Source of the DNA: RFSX01 sp964591455
Lineage (GTDB): Bacteria > Bacteroidota > Bacteroidia > Chitinophagales > Saprospiraceae
Assembly (NCBI GenBank): GCA_964591455.1
Contig: CAZQDZ010000018.1
Span: forward strand, 1 to 64,000
Length of the DNA: 64,000 nt
Direction: 5' to 3'
A program made the translations under genes and the position numbers. Position 1 is the stretch's first letter. Each line of letters begins with the position of its first letter. This document shows, piece after piece, positions 35,065-43,904 of this stretch. A model generated the notes under the pieces. That model had not been told where the DNA came from and searched no databases. It saw nothing but the letters and a program-made list of their open reading frames with translations.

Positions 35065-36867
35065 ATGATTAGATACATATTTACAATAACCTTTTCACTG
35101 TGCTTTGTCGTACTATCTGCACAGGATTCCAAGCTTGCAAGCCAATACTTCGTTTCTGGTGAGTATGAGAAGGCTGCTACTGTCTATAAAAAGCTCTACG
35201 ACAAGCAACCCACCTCTCATTACTATTTTGAGCAGTATATACAGTCACTACTGGCTATGGAGGACTATGGCACAGCAGAAAGTGTTATAAATAAAGAACT
35301 CAAGAAAAAGCCTGACCATGTACAACTATATGTCACCTTGGGCAATCTGAAAGAAAGACAATACCTACCTGAAGAGGCAGAAGCAAGTTATCGTAAAGCG
35401 ATAGAAGAGATGCCTAATAATATCTCTATCATCAATAATCTAGGTAATTCATTTACAAGATTGACTAAGTATGACTTGGCTATAGAAACCTATGACAAAG
35501 CAGAAACGATAACAGGCAACGATAAAATTTTTATCAATAATCTGGCAGATTTATACAAGCGTAAGGGTAATATCCCTAAGATGATAGAATATTATATCAA
35601 AGCAGCTGCACTAAATCCAACACAGGTAGAGAGATATAAGACCACCTTCCAAAGATATCTGACGTCCAAGGATGATCTGGAGATTATGCGCCAACAGCTG
35701 TATGATAAAATCCAATCTGATCCAGAAAGTAATGTATACCCTGAACTTCTAGAATGGGTTTTTATAGAAAAAGAAGATTACAATAGTGCCCTCAGACAAG
35801 CCAGAGCATTGGATAGAAAGAATGAGGAAGATGGTACGCGTGTGATTAACATAGCCAACATTGCTAGAGGTTCTGGAGATTATGATACCGCACTTAAGGC
35901 CTATGAGTACATCACTACTAAAAAAGGTGAAACTAATAATCACTACGTCACCGCTAAAGCCGCTGCACTAAAGACACTTAGAATAAAAATAACTAAGAAT
36001 CTGGACCACCAACAGTCAGACCTGGACTCACTAGAAGTAGCCTATGAGACTTTTATAGAAGAGATGGGTATCAATTCCCGTACAGAACACATCGTCAAGG
36101 ACTTTGCTGACTTTTTAGCTATATATAAAAATGACCTTCCTAAGGCTATAGATGTTCTAGATAATCTTATCAATCTATCCAGCATCAACCGCTATGTAAG
36201 AGCGAATAGTAAGATATCGCTTGCTGATTACTATCTCATGCAAGGTGAAATCTGGGAATCTACTTTACTTTATTCTCAAGTAGAGAAAGACTTTAAAGAG
36301 GAACATTTAGGAGAGGTATCTCGATATAGAAATGCCAAGCTAGCTTACTATGCAGGTGAGTTTGCTTGGGCACAGGAACAATTCGACATACTAGAATCAG
36401 CCACATCCAGGCTAATCTCTAATGACGCTATAGATATGTCCGTATTTATTGTGGATAATATGGGGCTGGATACGACTGATGTACCACTTAAAATGTTTGC
36501 AGAAGCAGAATTACTGACCTTGCAGAATAAGTATGATATGGCCTTTGGCAAACTGGATTCTATTACTTCCATCTACCCTAAACATTCTCTGGAAGATGAT
36601 ATTTTATATCAGAAAGCAGAACTGTATACTAAGCTAAGAGATTATAATGCTGCTGTAGATTTATACACGACTGTATACACTCAGTATAATGAAGAAATCA
36701 GAGCTGACAATGCCTTGTTTAATCTGGCTATGCTCTATGATAATCAGCTTGATGATTCGGAAAAGGCAATGGAACTCTACGAAAAACTATTTGTCGACTT
36801 TTCTAACAGTACCTTCGCTATAGAGGCAAGGAAAAGATTCAGAGTATTACGAGGAGATGATATCTAA
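35065..36867 (+). CDS. Exported tetratricopeptide repeat protein
   Basis: A 600-residue protein with a signal peptide (about 1-19, ending VVLSAQ). TPR units run through most of the chain: QYFVSGEYEKAATVYKKLYD, EEAEASYRKAIEEMPNNIS, DLAIETYDKAETITGN, and DYNAAVDLYTTVYTQYNEEI with DSEKAMELYEKLFVDF at the end. It probably works as a scaffold in the periplasm. It overlaps the DUF4286 gene by 11 bases, so the two are cotranscribed, together with the MFS transporter and site-2 protease that follow. Confidence 0.9.
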   Translation: MIRYIFTITFSLCFVVLSAQDSKLASQYFVSGEYEKAATVYKKLYDKQPTSHYYFEQYIQSLLAMEDYGTAESVINKELKKKPDHVQLYVTLGNLKERQYLPEEAEASYRKAIEEMPNNISIINNLGNSFTRLTKYDLAIETYDKAETITGNDKIFINNLADLYKRKGNIPKMIEYYIKAAALNPTQVERYKTTFQRYLTSKDDLEIMRQQLYDKIQSDPESNVYPELLEWVFIEKEDYNSALRQARALDRKNEEDGTRVINIANIARGSGDYDTALKAYEYITTKKGETNNHYVTAKAAALKTLRIKITKNLDHQQSDLDSLEVAYETFIEEMGINSRTEHIVKDFADFLAIYKNDLPKAIDVLDNLINLSSINRYVRANSKISLADYYLMQGEIWESTLLYSQVEKDFKEEHLGEVSRYRNAKLAYYAGEFAWAQEQFDILESATSRLISNDAIDMSVFIVDNMGLDTTDVPLKMFAEAELLTLQNKYDMAFGKLDSITSIYPKHSLEDDILYQKAELYTKLRDYNAAVDLYTTVYTQYNEEIRADNALFNLAMLYDNQLDDSEKAMELYEKLFVDFSNSTFAIEARKRFRVLRGDDI

Positions 36868-37216
36868 AAATATAACTACCACAAATCCACTGATTTATAA
36901 CATCACGCTAAAGATTAGCGATGAGTTATCTGCGAAATGGTTGGATGCGATGATATCCCAGTTTCTACCTCAGGTTACTGATGGTCTGGTCATAGTAGCT
37001 TCTCAGGTAAATGAGATTTTAGTAGAGTCTGAAGACGGTGATAAAAGCTACGCAATACAGTTTACTTTTCTATCAAAGAAAATTTATGACGAACAAGGAT
37101 TACAGGCCTTAAGCAAATTCTTAAAACTCTTAGATGGACAGTTTCTGGGACAATATGTATACTTTACTACTAAAATGGAAGTCCTGCACGAATACATGGT
37201 ACCTTCCGATAATTGA
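36857..37216 (+). CDS. DUF4286 family protein
   Basis: A 119-residue cytoplasmic protein of DUF4286, a Bacteroidota family of unknown role. The family's opening is visible as PLIYNITLKISDELSAKWLD (usual IYNVTVKVD), followed by AIQFTFLSKKIYDEQGLQAL and the closing EVLHEYMV. Its start lies inside the end of the TPR gene (11-base overlap) and its stop overlaps the next start by four bases (TTGA). This shows tight translational coupling. Confidence 0.88.
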   Translation: MISKNITTTNPLIYNITLKISDELSAKWLDAMISQFLPQVTDGLVIVASQVNEILVESEDGDKSYAIQFTFLSKKIYDEQGLQALSKFLKLLDGQFLGQYVYFTTKMEVLHEYMVPSDN

Positions 37217-38502
37217 CGGAAAGTAGCCTACCCTTGAATAGAAAAGCCATCATTCTCCTATTTATTGCTAATGCCATATCTGGTGTTGCTCAAGGCATCA
37301 GCATGATTGCCATTCCATGGTATTTTGCCCAAAAGGACATGTTGGGCTTTTTCGGGGTCATCTATCTACTGACTAATATATGCTCGCTTTTCTGGGTGCC
37401 CTGGAGTGGGACACTCGTAGATAAGTACGACCGGAAGAAGCTATTTCTATTTATCACCGCTATAGGCGCCTCATATTTGGCAGTGGTAAGTAGCTACGGA
37501 CATATGGTATCAGAATTACCTATTGCAGTTGTGGCCAGTGTATTTGTATTTACTTTTCTTCATTACAATATTCACTATCCTAACTTATATGCCTTTGTAC
37601 AGGAGATAACCCACAAAGAAAAATATTCGAAGATGACCTCACTGCTGGAGATCATCGGTCAGTGTACCACTGTGTCTGCCGGCGCTGTTGCCACACTATT
37701 ACTGGAAGGGACAGAGGGCGGCTTGCTCAAGGTATTAGGCACAAGCATAGATATAGGCATAGACGTTACACCTTGGCCTATAGAGAAGATTTTTTTATTG
37801 GATATGAGCACCTACTGCGTGGCATTTGGTATCATATTACTTATCAAATACCAACCATTAATAGAACGCAAAAATGAGGTCGGTTCTATATTCGAACGAC
37901 TCCAGACAGGCTGGAGATATCTTACCTCTAACAAGAATGTATTTTGGTTTGGTGTATTGTCCTATATGGTTTTCCTAGCTATGTTAATGGAGGCCTTTTA
38001 TCTAGGGGTATCCTATGTAGATAACCATCTGCAGGAAAGTGGAGATGTATATGCGAATTCAAAAATGACCTATGCACTAGGGGCAATTTGTACTGGCCTC
38101 ACTTTGAAATATTTGTTTACTAGAATATCACTGCCCCTTATAACTGTGATACTAACTTTCTTTACTGGTATAATATTCTTAGTGCAATATATGTCACACT
38201 CTACGGCGACCTTTTTATTCTTACTATTTATATTGGGCATTACTAATTCTGGAACAAGAATCGCTAGAATCACCTATCTATTTCGCAATGTACCGAACCA
38301 ATACTTTGGAAGATCTGGCAGTATTTTCTTTATGTCCAATGTAATTTTAAGAGTGATACTCTTATTAATTTTCACGCAGCCATTTTATCAAACTGGTAAT
38401 AATATTATCTATGCCTATCTCATTACTTCAATGGTATTATTTACAACAGTATTCTTGCTCATCTACCATTATAAATCTTTTGACTTAAGTCGTACTGCAT
38501 GA
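37213..38502 (+). CDS. Major facilitator superfamily transporter
   Basis: A 429-residue protein with about 12 membrane helices. The loop after helix 2 has the MFS signature-like GTLVDKYDRKKLFLF. The substrate cannot be told; the layout is that of MFS exporters. It starts at a TTG (37213) overlapping the DUF4286 stop, and no closer ATG exists before the first helix. Its own stop overlaps the next gene's ATG (ATGA). The cluster of TPR, DUF4286, MFS and protease is thus one operon. Confidence 0.9.
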   Translation: MTESSLPLNRKAIILLFIANAISGVAQGISMIAIPWYFAQKDMLGFFGVIYLLTNICSLFWVPWSGTLVDKYDRKKLFLFITAIGASYLAVVSSYGHMVSELPIAVVASVFVFTFLHYNIHYPNLYAFVQEITHKEKYSKMTSLLEIIGQCTTVSAGAVATLLLEGTEGGLLKVLGTSIDIGIDVTPWPIEKIFLLDMSTYCVAFGIILLIKYQPLIERKNEVGSIFERLQTGWRYLTSNKNVFWFGVLSYMVFLAMLMEAFYLGVSYVDNHLQESGDVYANSKMTYALGAICTGLTLKYLFTRISLPLITVILTFFTGIIFLVQYMSHSTATFLFLLFILGITNSGTRIARITYLFRNVPNQYFGRSGSIFFMSNVILRVILLLIFTQPFYQTGNNIIYAYLITSMVLFTTVFLLIYHYKSFDLSRTA

Positions 38503-39275
38503 GGAGACTAGGATATAAGTTAGGAGCAGGAAGGTACTTTGGTATACCAGTGTACTTTCATTGGAGTTTTATCTTTAGTATTTTGTTAGTCGCCTATGTA
38601 TGGATAAGCAAACAACTGACGCTTTACCAAGGATTAGCTTTTTCCCTATTCTTTATGACTTTATTTCTGTGCATCATATTGCATGAGTATGGACATGCCT
38701 TGGCAGCAAGATATTTCGGGATAGGCACCAGAGATATTCTACTGACACCTATTGGAGGAGTGGCCAGATTAGAGGGTATGCCGAAAGAACCCAAAGGAGA
38801 ATTGATCATTGCATTGGCAGGCCCTTTAGTGAATCTTGTAATTGCTGCTGTGATATTCATCGGATCCAGATTAGTAGGGATTACCAGTTTAAATCCTGAC
38901 TTGGAAGATGTCGTCAATATTTTGGTTCATCCAGTTGGATTCATGTATTACTTATTTTGGATGAATTTAATTCTTTTGGGATTTAATCTTATTCCCGCAT
39001 TTCCTATGGATGGCGGTCGGGTCTTGAGAGCACTGCTAGCCTATAGAATGAATCACGTCAAGGCCACCTTCATCGCTCATCTTATTGGACGCGTATTTGC
39101 CGTTGGATTCATTGTATTTGGGATTTATAACCAGTTGCCAGGTATATTGCTGATAGGCATCTTTATCTATATTATGGCTGGCAGAGAATATCAGTATGTC
39201 TTGTGGAAGGAAAGCAGAGAAGCAAGAGTGGCCCTGACAGAGACCGACATCACCAATGGCGAGTCAGTCTCTTAA
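38499..39275 (+). CDS. Site-2 protease family zinc metalloprotease (M50)
   Basis: A 258-residue intramembrane protease with about six helices. The zinc motif HExxH is LHEYGHALAARYFGI (H62, E63, H66) and the third ligand lies in FPMDGGRVLRALL. It lacks PDZ and CBS domains, like the short S2P group common in Bacteroidota. The substrate is unknown. It is the last gene of the operon; a tRNA-Leu gene follows 184 bases later. Confidence 0.93.
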   Translation: MRRLGYKLGAGRYFGIPVYFHWSFIFSILLVAYVWISKQLTLYQGLAFSLFFMTLFLCIILHEYGHALAARYFGIGTRDILLTPIGGVARLEGMPKEPKGELIIALAGPLVNLVIAAVIFIGSRLVGITSLNPDLEDVVNILVHPVGFMYYLFWMNLILLGFNLIPAFPMDGGRVLRALLAYRMNHVKATFIAHLIGRVFAVGFIVFGIYNQLPGILLIGIFIYIMAGREYQYVLWKESREARVALTETDITNGESVS

Positions 39276-39458
39276 TTTAGGGTAATAAAGTCAGTACAAT
39301 ATACATATATGTTGATAGTTTCAATATGTATTAGCTAACAAACTGAGATAACCTATAATTTTAAACTGATTTGCGATTCAAAGAAAAGAATATATAAGTT
39401 AGACTTGATTGTTTGATATTGCTTAAGGAATTGCGACATTTGGCACTTCTATAAAGAA

Positions 39459-39542
39459 GCCCCAGTGCTGGAACTGGTAGACAGGCATGGTTGAGGGCCA
39501 TGTGTCCGTATGGGCGTGAAGGTTCGATTCCTTTCTGGGGCA
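39459..39542 (+). tRNA. tRNA-Leu (anticodon GAG)
   Basis: The 84-base gene folds as a class II tRNA. Acceptor GCCCCAG pairs fully with CTGGGGC, with discriminator A. The D-arm holds GGAACTGGTAGACAGGCA. The anticodon stem CATGG/CCATG encloses loop TTGAGGG, giving GAG. The long variable arm is GTCC-GTAT-GGGC and the T-arm GAAGGTTCGATTCCTTT. The long variable arm and identity bases fit leucine. CCA is not encoded. Confidence 0.96.
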
Positions 39543-39936
39543 CTTTCTAAGAGAATAAGCTAATTAATCTCTTTAATATCCTAATTTGATTTTAAGAAAT
39601 CTCTCCTACCCGATAGTCGAGATTTGTACCTCGATTAATCTACGCTTATCTAATAACTAGCTATTCTCAAATTACAATCGAGGTTACAAACGTTACAAAC
39701 CTCGACTATCTGGGATACAACATTCTCTTACAACAATTGTCTGAATCTGGATTTTCAGGATTTAAGAATTAGCATGATAATATAATGTTATGGCGATGTG
39801 GGAAGCATGACGTCGAGCTTGACGACCTAATCAAAAATCGCTCATCTCTAACTCTCGCATTCTTACAAGAAGACTTTTCTAATTACTAAACATATTGTAA
39901 ATTAATCATCATATATTCCATATGTAATTTTAAATC
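39543..39936. other. Repeat-bearing intergenic region
   Basis: No gene is seen. The stretch holds a full copy of the REP/BIME-like element (39608-39714). It also has a CTGAATCTGGATTTTCAGGA-type sequence (about 39738-39786), whose ATCTGGATTTTCAGGAT core is near-palindromic. The rest is AT-rich upstream sequence of the next gene. Confidence 0.6.
39608..39714. repeat. REP/BIME-like palindromic element, copy 1
   Basis: The ends are inverted copies of CCCGATAGTCGAG-TTTGTACCTCGATT, and each end is itself a TCGAG...CTCGA hairpin. The interior AATCTACGCTTATCTAATAA is shared with copy 2 (46185-46327). The right end has an extra duplicated ACAAACGTT unit. No coding sequence lies inside. Confidence 0.85.
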
Positions 39937-41235
39937 ATGAAACTAATAGCGTTTTTCTTCATTATAACTGTCCATTTTCTACCCGCTCAGACAACAATAT
40001 TTACAGATGACAGCAGCATGGATTTACAGAGAGTGGGAGAGAATGAAATTTTTCCTACAATAATAGGCGGCTTAAATGACCCTTCTCTTGATTTAGGTAT
40101 TGCGTATAATCTTAAGCTGGATATCGGTGCAGGACTATTGTTTCAGTGCGGAGGTTCGGTAACAAATAATGATGTAACCTCTACTATTCTAGCCACTTCA
40201 CTATTAGAGGAAACCACCAGCCCTGTTGTTACTGATTCACTTATGGTTGTCCAAGGTATAGATCTGGACAGAAATGCTAGACAATTGTACTTCATCGATG
40301 TGGATTTGGAAGATTTTTTTCTGGGAAGAATTTGTAGAGTTAATTATGACGGAAGTGATTTACAATGTCTTGTTGAATTTGAATTTAAAAGTCCATTAAG
40401 TGGTGGGGGATGCAAAGTGGCATTTGATGCCGAGAATGATGTTTTGTACTTTATTAATGGTGGGTTCAGTATATCAAGGGCTGACTTAGAGACAGGCATT
40501 GTAGAGAGACTTGATGTTCCTGATGATACATTTATGGCTGACCTTGTTCTGGATGAAGTGAATAATAGATTAGTCTATCTGCGTGGCACCCCTAGTACCA
40601 CTTACTTTCTATACGAGTATGATCTCACTGACCCTGAGGCAACACAAACATTAATCACCACCCAAGAATTAGAAGACTCTAAGAGCATTTTTCTAGATTA
40701 TGATAGAGATAGAATTGTGATAGGTAGACAAAATTTTGTCAATGGGGTATTCACTGTTAGTATGGATGGCTCATCTGTGGGCGATATTCAGCTGCTTAAC
40801 TTCTTGCCCACTTCAGATATTGTATTCTTTAATCCTGAAGACATTGTTATATTTCAAGATGCAGATGGAGATGGGTTTACAGAGGAGACAGATTGTGATG
40901 ATAATAATCCAGATGTCTTTCCAGGAGCAGAAGAGATACCCAATAATGGCATAGATGAGGACTGCGATGGATCTGACTTACTCTCCTCTACTGATGATAT
41001 CAGCGCTATAAATCAGATTACCTTATATCCTAATCCTGCAAGTGATGCTCTATACTTAGATGGTAATATTCTAGACTACATGCAGCTTTCTATTTTCAAT
41101 GTAACAGGACAGAAGGTAATGCCATATCAAAAATATTCAACCTCAATTGATATCTCTAACCTAGAATCTGGCGTCTATTTTCTGAAGATTAGTGATAAAG
41201 AAAATACTAAGATGATCAGATTTGTTGTGGACTAA
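39937..41235 (+). CDS. T9SS-secreted propeller-like protein with MopE metal-binding motif
   Basis: A 432-residue exported protein. A signal peptide (about 1-18, FFIITVHFLPAQ) precedes a likely beta-propeller built of YWTD-like units (GIDLDRNARQLYFIDVDLE, DAENDVLYFINGG, DEVNNRLVYLRG; about 30-300). Next comes an Asp-rich motif of the MopE/putative metal-binding type: DADGDGFTEETDCDDNNPDV then GIDEDCDGSD (about 308-350). The protein ends with a T9SS type A sorting domain (ITLYPNPASDALYL, SIFNVTGQKV, GVYFLKISDKE). It likely binds calcium or copper at the surface; the ligand is unknown. Confidence 0.85.
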   Translation: MKLIAFFFIITVHFLPAQTTIFTDDSSMDLQRVGENEIFPTIIGGLNDPSLDLGIAYNLKLDIGAGLLFQCGGSVTNNDVTSTILATSLLEETTSPVVTDSLMVVQGIDLDRNARQLYFIDVDLEDFFLGRICRVNYDGSDLQCLVEFEFKSPLSGGGCKVAFDAENDVLYFINGGFSISRADLETGIVERLDVPDDTFMADLVLDEVNNRLVYLRGTPSTTYFLYEYDLTDPEATQTLITTQELEDSKSIFLDYDRDRIVIGRQNFVNGVFTVSMDGSSVGDIQLLNFLPTSDIVFFNPEDIVIFQDADGDGFTEETDCDDNNPDVFPGAEEIPNNGIDEDCDGSDLLSSTDDISAINQITLYPNPASDALYLDGNILDYMQLSIFNVTGQKVMPYQKYSTSIDISNLESGVYFLKISDKENTKMIRFVVD

Positions 41236-41254
41236 TAGTCCAAAGTACTTAAAT

Positions 41255-41312
41255 TATTATCCATCTGCGTTGGCTGATGCTTAGCAATGAGCCACGCCGC
41301 CTACGTAATAAT
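41255..41312 (-). repeat. GTAGGCGG hairpin repeat, copy 1
   Basis: On the minus strand ACGTAGGCGGCGTGGCT pairs in part with AGCCAACGC. Related hairpins with the core G(C/T)AGGCGG occur at 41852-41925, 58531-58605 and 58708-58750, always between genes. Confidence 0.45.
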
Positions 41313-41383
41313 TAAACTTGAAAATTCTGTTTTCAACATTAGTAAGTCTTAAAACATAACTCATAGATCTAATAATTGCTTAA

Positions 41384-41599
41384 TTATTTGGAAGAACTGA
41401 TTTCAATAAACTTTCCTTCTTGAGCTTGCTTAACACTCTTTTTTATCTTCTTTACCATCTTTGCATTAAAATAAATATCATCTTCCCGAATTGGCGTTAA
41501 AGCATATGATTTATCTTTTCCTCTCTGAACAATAATCTGTTCTACTTTATCAAAGTATAATCTATGATTTTGTCTAAATTCTCTACTACTTATTATCAA
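41384..41599 (-). CDS. Phd/YefM-like antitoxin, apparently orphan
   Basis: A 71-residue protein starting at TTG (41599) with no in-frame ATG before it. The N-terminus IISSREFRQNHRLYFDKVEQ and IIVQRGKDKSYALTPI follows the Phd/YefM pattern (ss-REF-xN, then a strand with RGK). The basic C-terminal helix (MVKKIKKSVKQAQEGKF) is where these antitoxins hold the toxin. Such genes normally precede a RelE/YoeB/Txe toxin. Downstream there are only 148 bases to the convergent T9SS gene, with no toxin frame. Either the toxin is lost or this is a solitary regulator. Confidence 0.65.
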   Translation of the reverse strand: MIISSREFRQNHRLYFDKVEQIIVQRGKDKSYALTPIREDDIYFNAKMVKKIKKSVKQAQEGKFIEISSSK

Positions 41600-41694
41600 T
41601 ATGGTGTTAATTTTTTATGTGTACCATAATAGTACAACATCAAATATATATAGTTTCATTATCACAATGGGTGATGCCTAGATACTCTTAATCC

Positions 41695-41710
41695 TCCCGA
41701 TAGTCGAGGT
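41695..41710. repeat. Solo end of the REP/BIME-like element
   Basis: TCCCGATAGTCGAGGT equals the left end of the elements at 39608 and 46185, but the rest of the element is missing. It lies 57 bases from a transposase-like fragment. Confidence 0.6.
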
Positions 41711-41766
41711 CAGAAGGATATTTTTAACTCCCATATTCATTAAGCTATTCAAGTCTTAGCCCTCAA

Positions 41767-41880
41767 TCAAAAAACCGCAACTATACATTCATTCTCAGCA
41801 TTCTCTTCCATACCTGCCCGAACTAGATTATCATGAATGAAATCCATCTTTAATTCAAGATGGAGTCTTGAATTTAATAT
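41767..41880 (-). pseudogene. Remnant resembling a REP-associated tyrosine transposase (RAYT)
   Basis: A minus-strand frame ending at a TGA (41767-41769) reads LELKMDFIHDNLVRAGMEE. This matches the conserved RAYT/Y1 transposase stretch LDYIHxNPVxAGxVExPE at most positions. The C-terminal rest then diverges to a stop, and the upstream catalytic HUH and tyrosine parts are absent. It sits between a solo REP end and a hairpin repeat, as expected for a decayed REP mobiliser. The fragment is short (about 35 residues), so the call rests on one motif. Confidence 0.5.
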
Positions 41881-41925
41881 CAGAAGCAGGCGGCTCTACA
41901 GCAATTGCTGGCGACAGCCTAAAGA
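41852..41925 (+). repeat. GCAGGCGG hairpin repeat, copy 2
   Basis: TTCAAGATGGAGTCTTGAA (palindromic arms) is followed by GCAGGCGGC, the perfect palindrome CAGCAATTGCTG, and AGCCTAA. The copy at 58531-58605 has the same order of parts. Confidence 0.5.
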
Positions 41926-42041
41926 GGAGTTTGGACAAGTTAGCTAACTAATAATTGAAGCTAGTATTCTAAGGATATTCAATGATGTGTGTAGTGATAT
42001 GATTATATTTGATAGTAATTTATAGCTAGTATTAATAATCA

Positions 42042-43904
42042 GTGAATTCAATTATAAATATCTATAAACTCGTACACTTCCTTTTAGGTATCATTTTGAT
42101 AAGTATAACTTTCAGCAGGGCTTATAGTCAAATCATCAATTATAAGACAGAGATTACTATAGATGATCATAAGAATAAAATCACCAAGCGTACATTCTTG
42201 ATTCAGATAAATGATAAGGATGAGAATCTCTTATCTCATGTGATAATTCAACATAGTCCCAAACAAGACTTTACATTCAATTATGCGAGATTATTTGACA
42301 AGAATGGTAACAAGGTCAAAAGTCTTAAAAAGAAAGATCTCACAACGCGTAACGATATTTCTTATCAAGCATATTATCAAGATGATCTCATCACTGAATT
42401 TGACCTTTACTGGAGTGAGTTCCCTTATCGAATAGAATATTCGTATAGCATAGTAGAAAATGAATATCTGCATCTGACCCACTGGTCGCCAGTCTGGTAT
42501 CATAATGTAGCTTCTATAGAAGCTTCGCTGGAAGTTACTGTTCCTCTTGACTACAAATACAAGGTGCATGCAACAGAAGGCCTAGAGTATAGCGATTCTA
42601 GAGCAACTACTCATAGGGTCATGAGCTGGCGGTCTGGCAAGGTAAAGAGCAGTACAATTGAGACATACAGTCCACCCAGAGATGGTCTTATTCCTCAAGT
42701 AATACTTATACCGGATGAATTTAAATATGGCATAGATGGTAGATTGAGTACTTGGTCTACTTTTGGATCTTGGTACGAAAAACTGAATACTGGAACTGAG
42801 GTACTACCACAGTCTGAGGCAGAAGATGTAAAGAAGCTTGTCAAGGGAATATCTGATAAGAGTGATATTGTAAGAAGGATATACTATTACCTGCAAGATC
42901 ATACAAAATATATCAATGTCGCAATAGATGTAGGTGGCCTTAAGAGTTACCCAGCTTCTTATGTAGCTGAAAACAAGTATGGAGATTGCAAAGCACTGAC
43001 TACTTATATGAAGGCTATGCTACAAAGTGTAGGAATCTCATCATATTATTCTGTAATAAATGCAGGTCATAATGCATCTGAAGTAATCACCAGCATGCCA
43101 AGTTCACAGTTTAATCATGTTATCTTGATGGTTCCCCTAACAAATGATACTATCTGGTTAGAGAATACGTCTAATTATCTACCATTTAATTATTTAGGCA
43201 CATTCACACAAAATAGAAATGCTCTTGTAGTCAATGGGATGACAAGTCGTCTTATTAAGACACCTAGATTGTCATATAAAGATGTGACTAGAGAAAGAAA
43301 CTATAACCTCTCAATTAATAATAAATCTGCTGATAGTATTTATTTGGAATTAATTATTAAGGGTAAGGAATTTGAAAGATTTAAATCCTCCTTATACGAC
43401 AAAGATAAGAAGCGCCAGAAAAGCATTATAGAAGAATTACTAGCAATAGGAGATTCTCATATAGATCATTGGCATATAAAGGATAATCATCGTAATAATA
43501 CATATTTGCATATAGATATTAAGGGAACAACTTCTTCATTAGTCAGAAAAATAGGAAGTCTTCAAACCATCAATCCACTTAGAATTCAAATTCCTGATTT
43601 TGAAATACCAAAGAAAAGAAAGCTAGATGTTCTTATCAGATATCCGATTAGTAAACTAGATAAGACAGTTATAAGTATTGATAATTTGCATGATAAAGAA
43701 ATACAATTTCCTGAAGCTATTAATATAGACAGCGAATTCGGTATTTATCAAGCAGAATACACTGAATCTGATAACAAATTATTGGTTACAGAGAAATTCA
43801 TCTTAGCTGCTGGTAAGATTCCTTTAAAGCAATATGAAGAATTCTACAAATTCTTTACTGAAATAATCAATCATAAGAAAACGTCTGCAATAATTATCAA
43901 ATGA
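42042..43904 (+). CDS. Exported DUF3857/transglutaminase-like protein, triad present
   Basis: A 620-residue protein starting at GTG (42042), the only start before the signal peptide (about 10-30, HFLLGIILISITFSRAYSQ). A DUF3857 beta domain (about 45-200, IEYSYSIVENEYLHLTHWSP) precedes a transglutaminase-fold core (about 265-400). The nucleophile cysteine lies in NKYGDCKALTTYMKAML, the histidine in SQFNHVILMV, and an acidic third residue in IWLENTSNYL. These proteins may be peptidases or amidases at the envelope; substrates are unknown. It overlaps the next gene by four bases and is paired with a Cys-less paralogue. Confidence 0.85.
   Translation: MNSIINIYKLVHFLLGIILISITFSRAYSQIINYKTEITIDDHKNKITKRTFLIQINDKDENLLSHVIIQHSPKQDFTFNYARLFDKNGNKVKSLKKKDLTTRNDISYQAYYQDDLITEFDLYWSEFPYRIEYSYSIVENEYLHLTHWSPVWYHNVASIEASLEVTVPLDYKYKVHATEGLEYSDSRATTHRVMSWRSGKVKSSTIETYSPPRDGLIPQVILIPDEFKYGIDGRLSTWSTFGSWYEKLNTGTEVLPQSEAEDVKKLVKGISDKSDIVRRIYYYLQDHTKYINVAIDVGGLKSYPASYVAENKYGDCKALTTYMKAMLQSVGISSYYSVINAGHNASEVITSMPSSQFNHVILMVPLTNDTIWLENTSNYLPFNYLGTFTQNRNALVVNGMTSRLIKTPRLSYKDVTRERNYNLSINNKSADSIYLELIIKGKEFERFKSSLYDKDKKRQKSIIEELLAIGDSHIDHWHIKDNHRNNTYLHIDIKGTTSSLVRKIGSLQTINPLRIQIPDFEIPKKRKLDVLIRYPISKLDKTVISIDNLHDKEIQFPEAINIDSEFGIYQAEYTESDNKLLVTEKFILAAGKIPLKQYEEFYKFFTEIINHKKTSAIIIK

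Noticed and set aside
36857..39275. Treating the TPR/DUF4286/MFS/protease operon as a defence or toxin system
   Set aside because: All four belong to common housekeeping-type families of the phylum and no effector domain is visible.
39361..39543. Minus-strand open frame of about 60 codons
   Set aside because: It lies over the tRNA-Leu gene and reflects its antisense translation.
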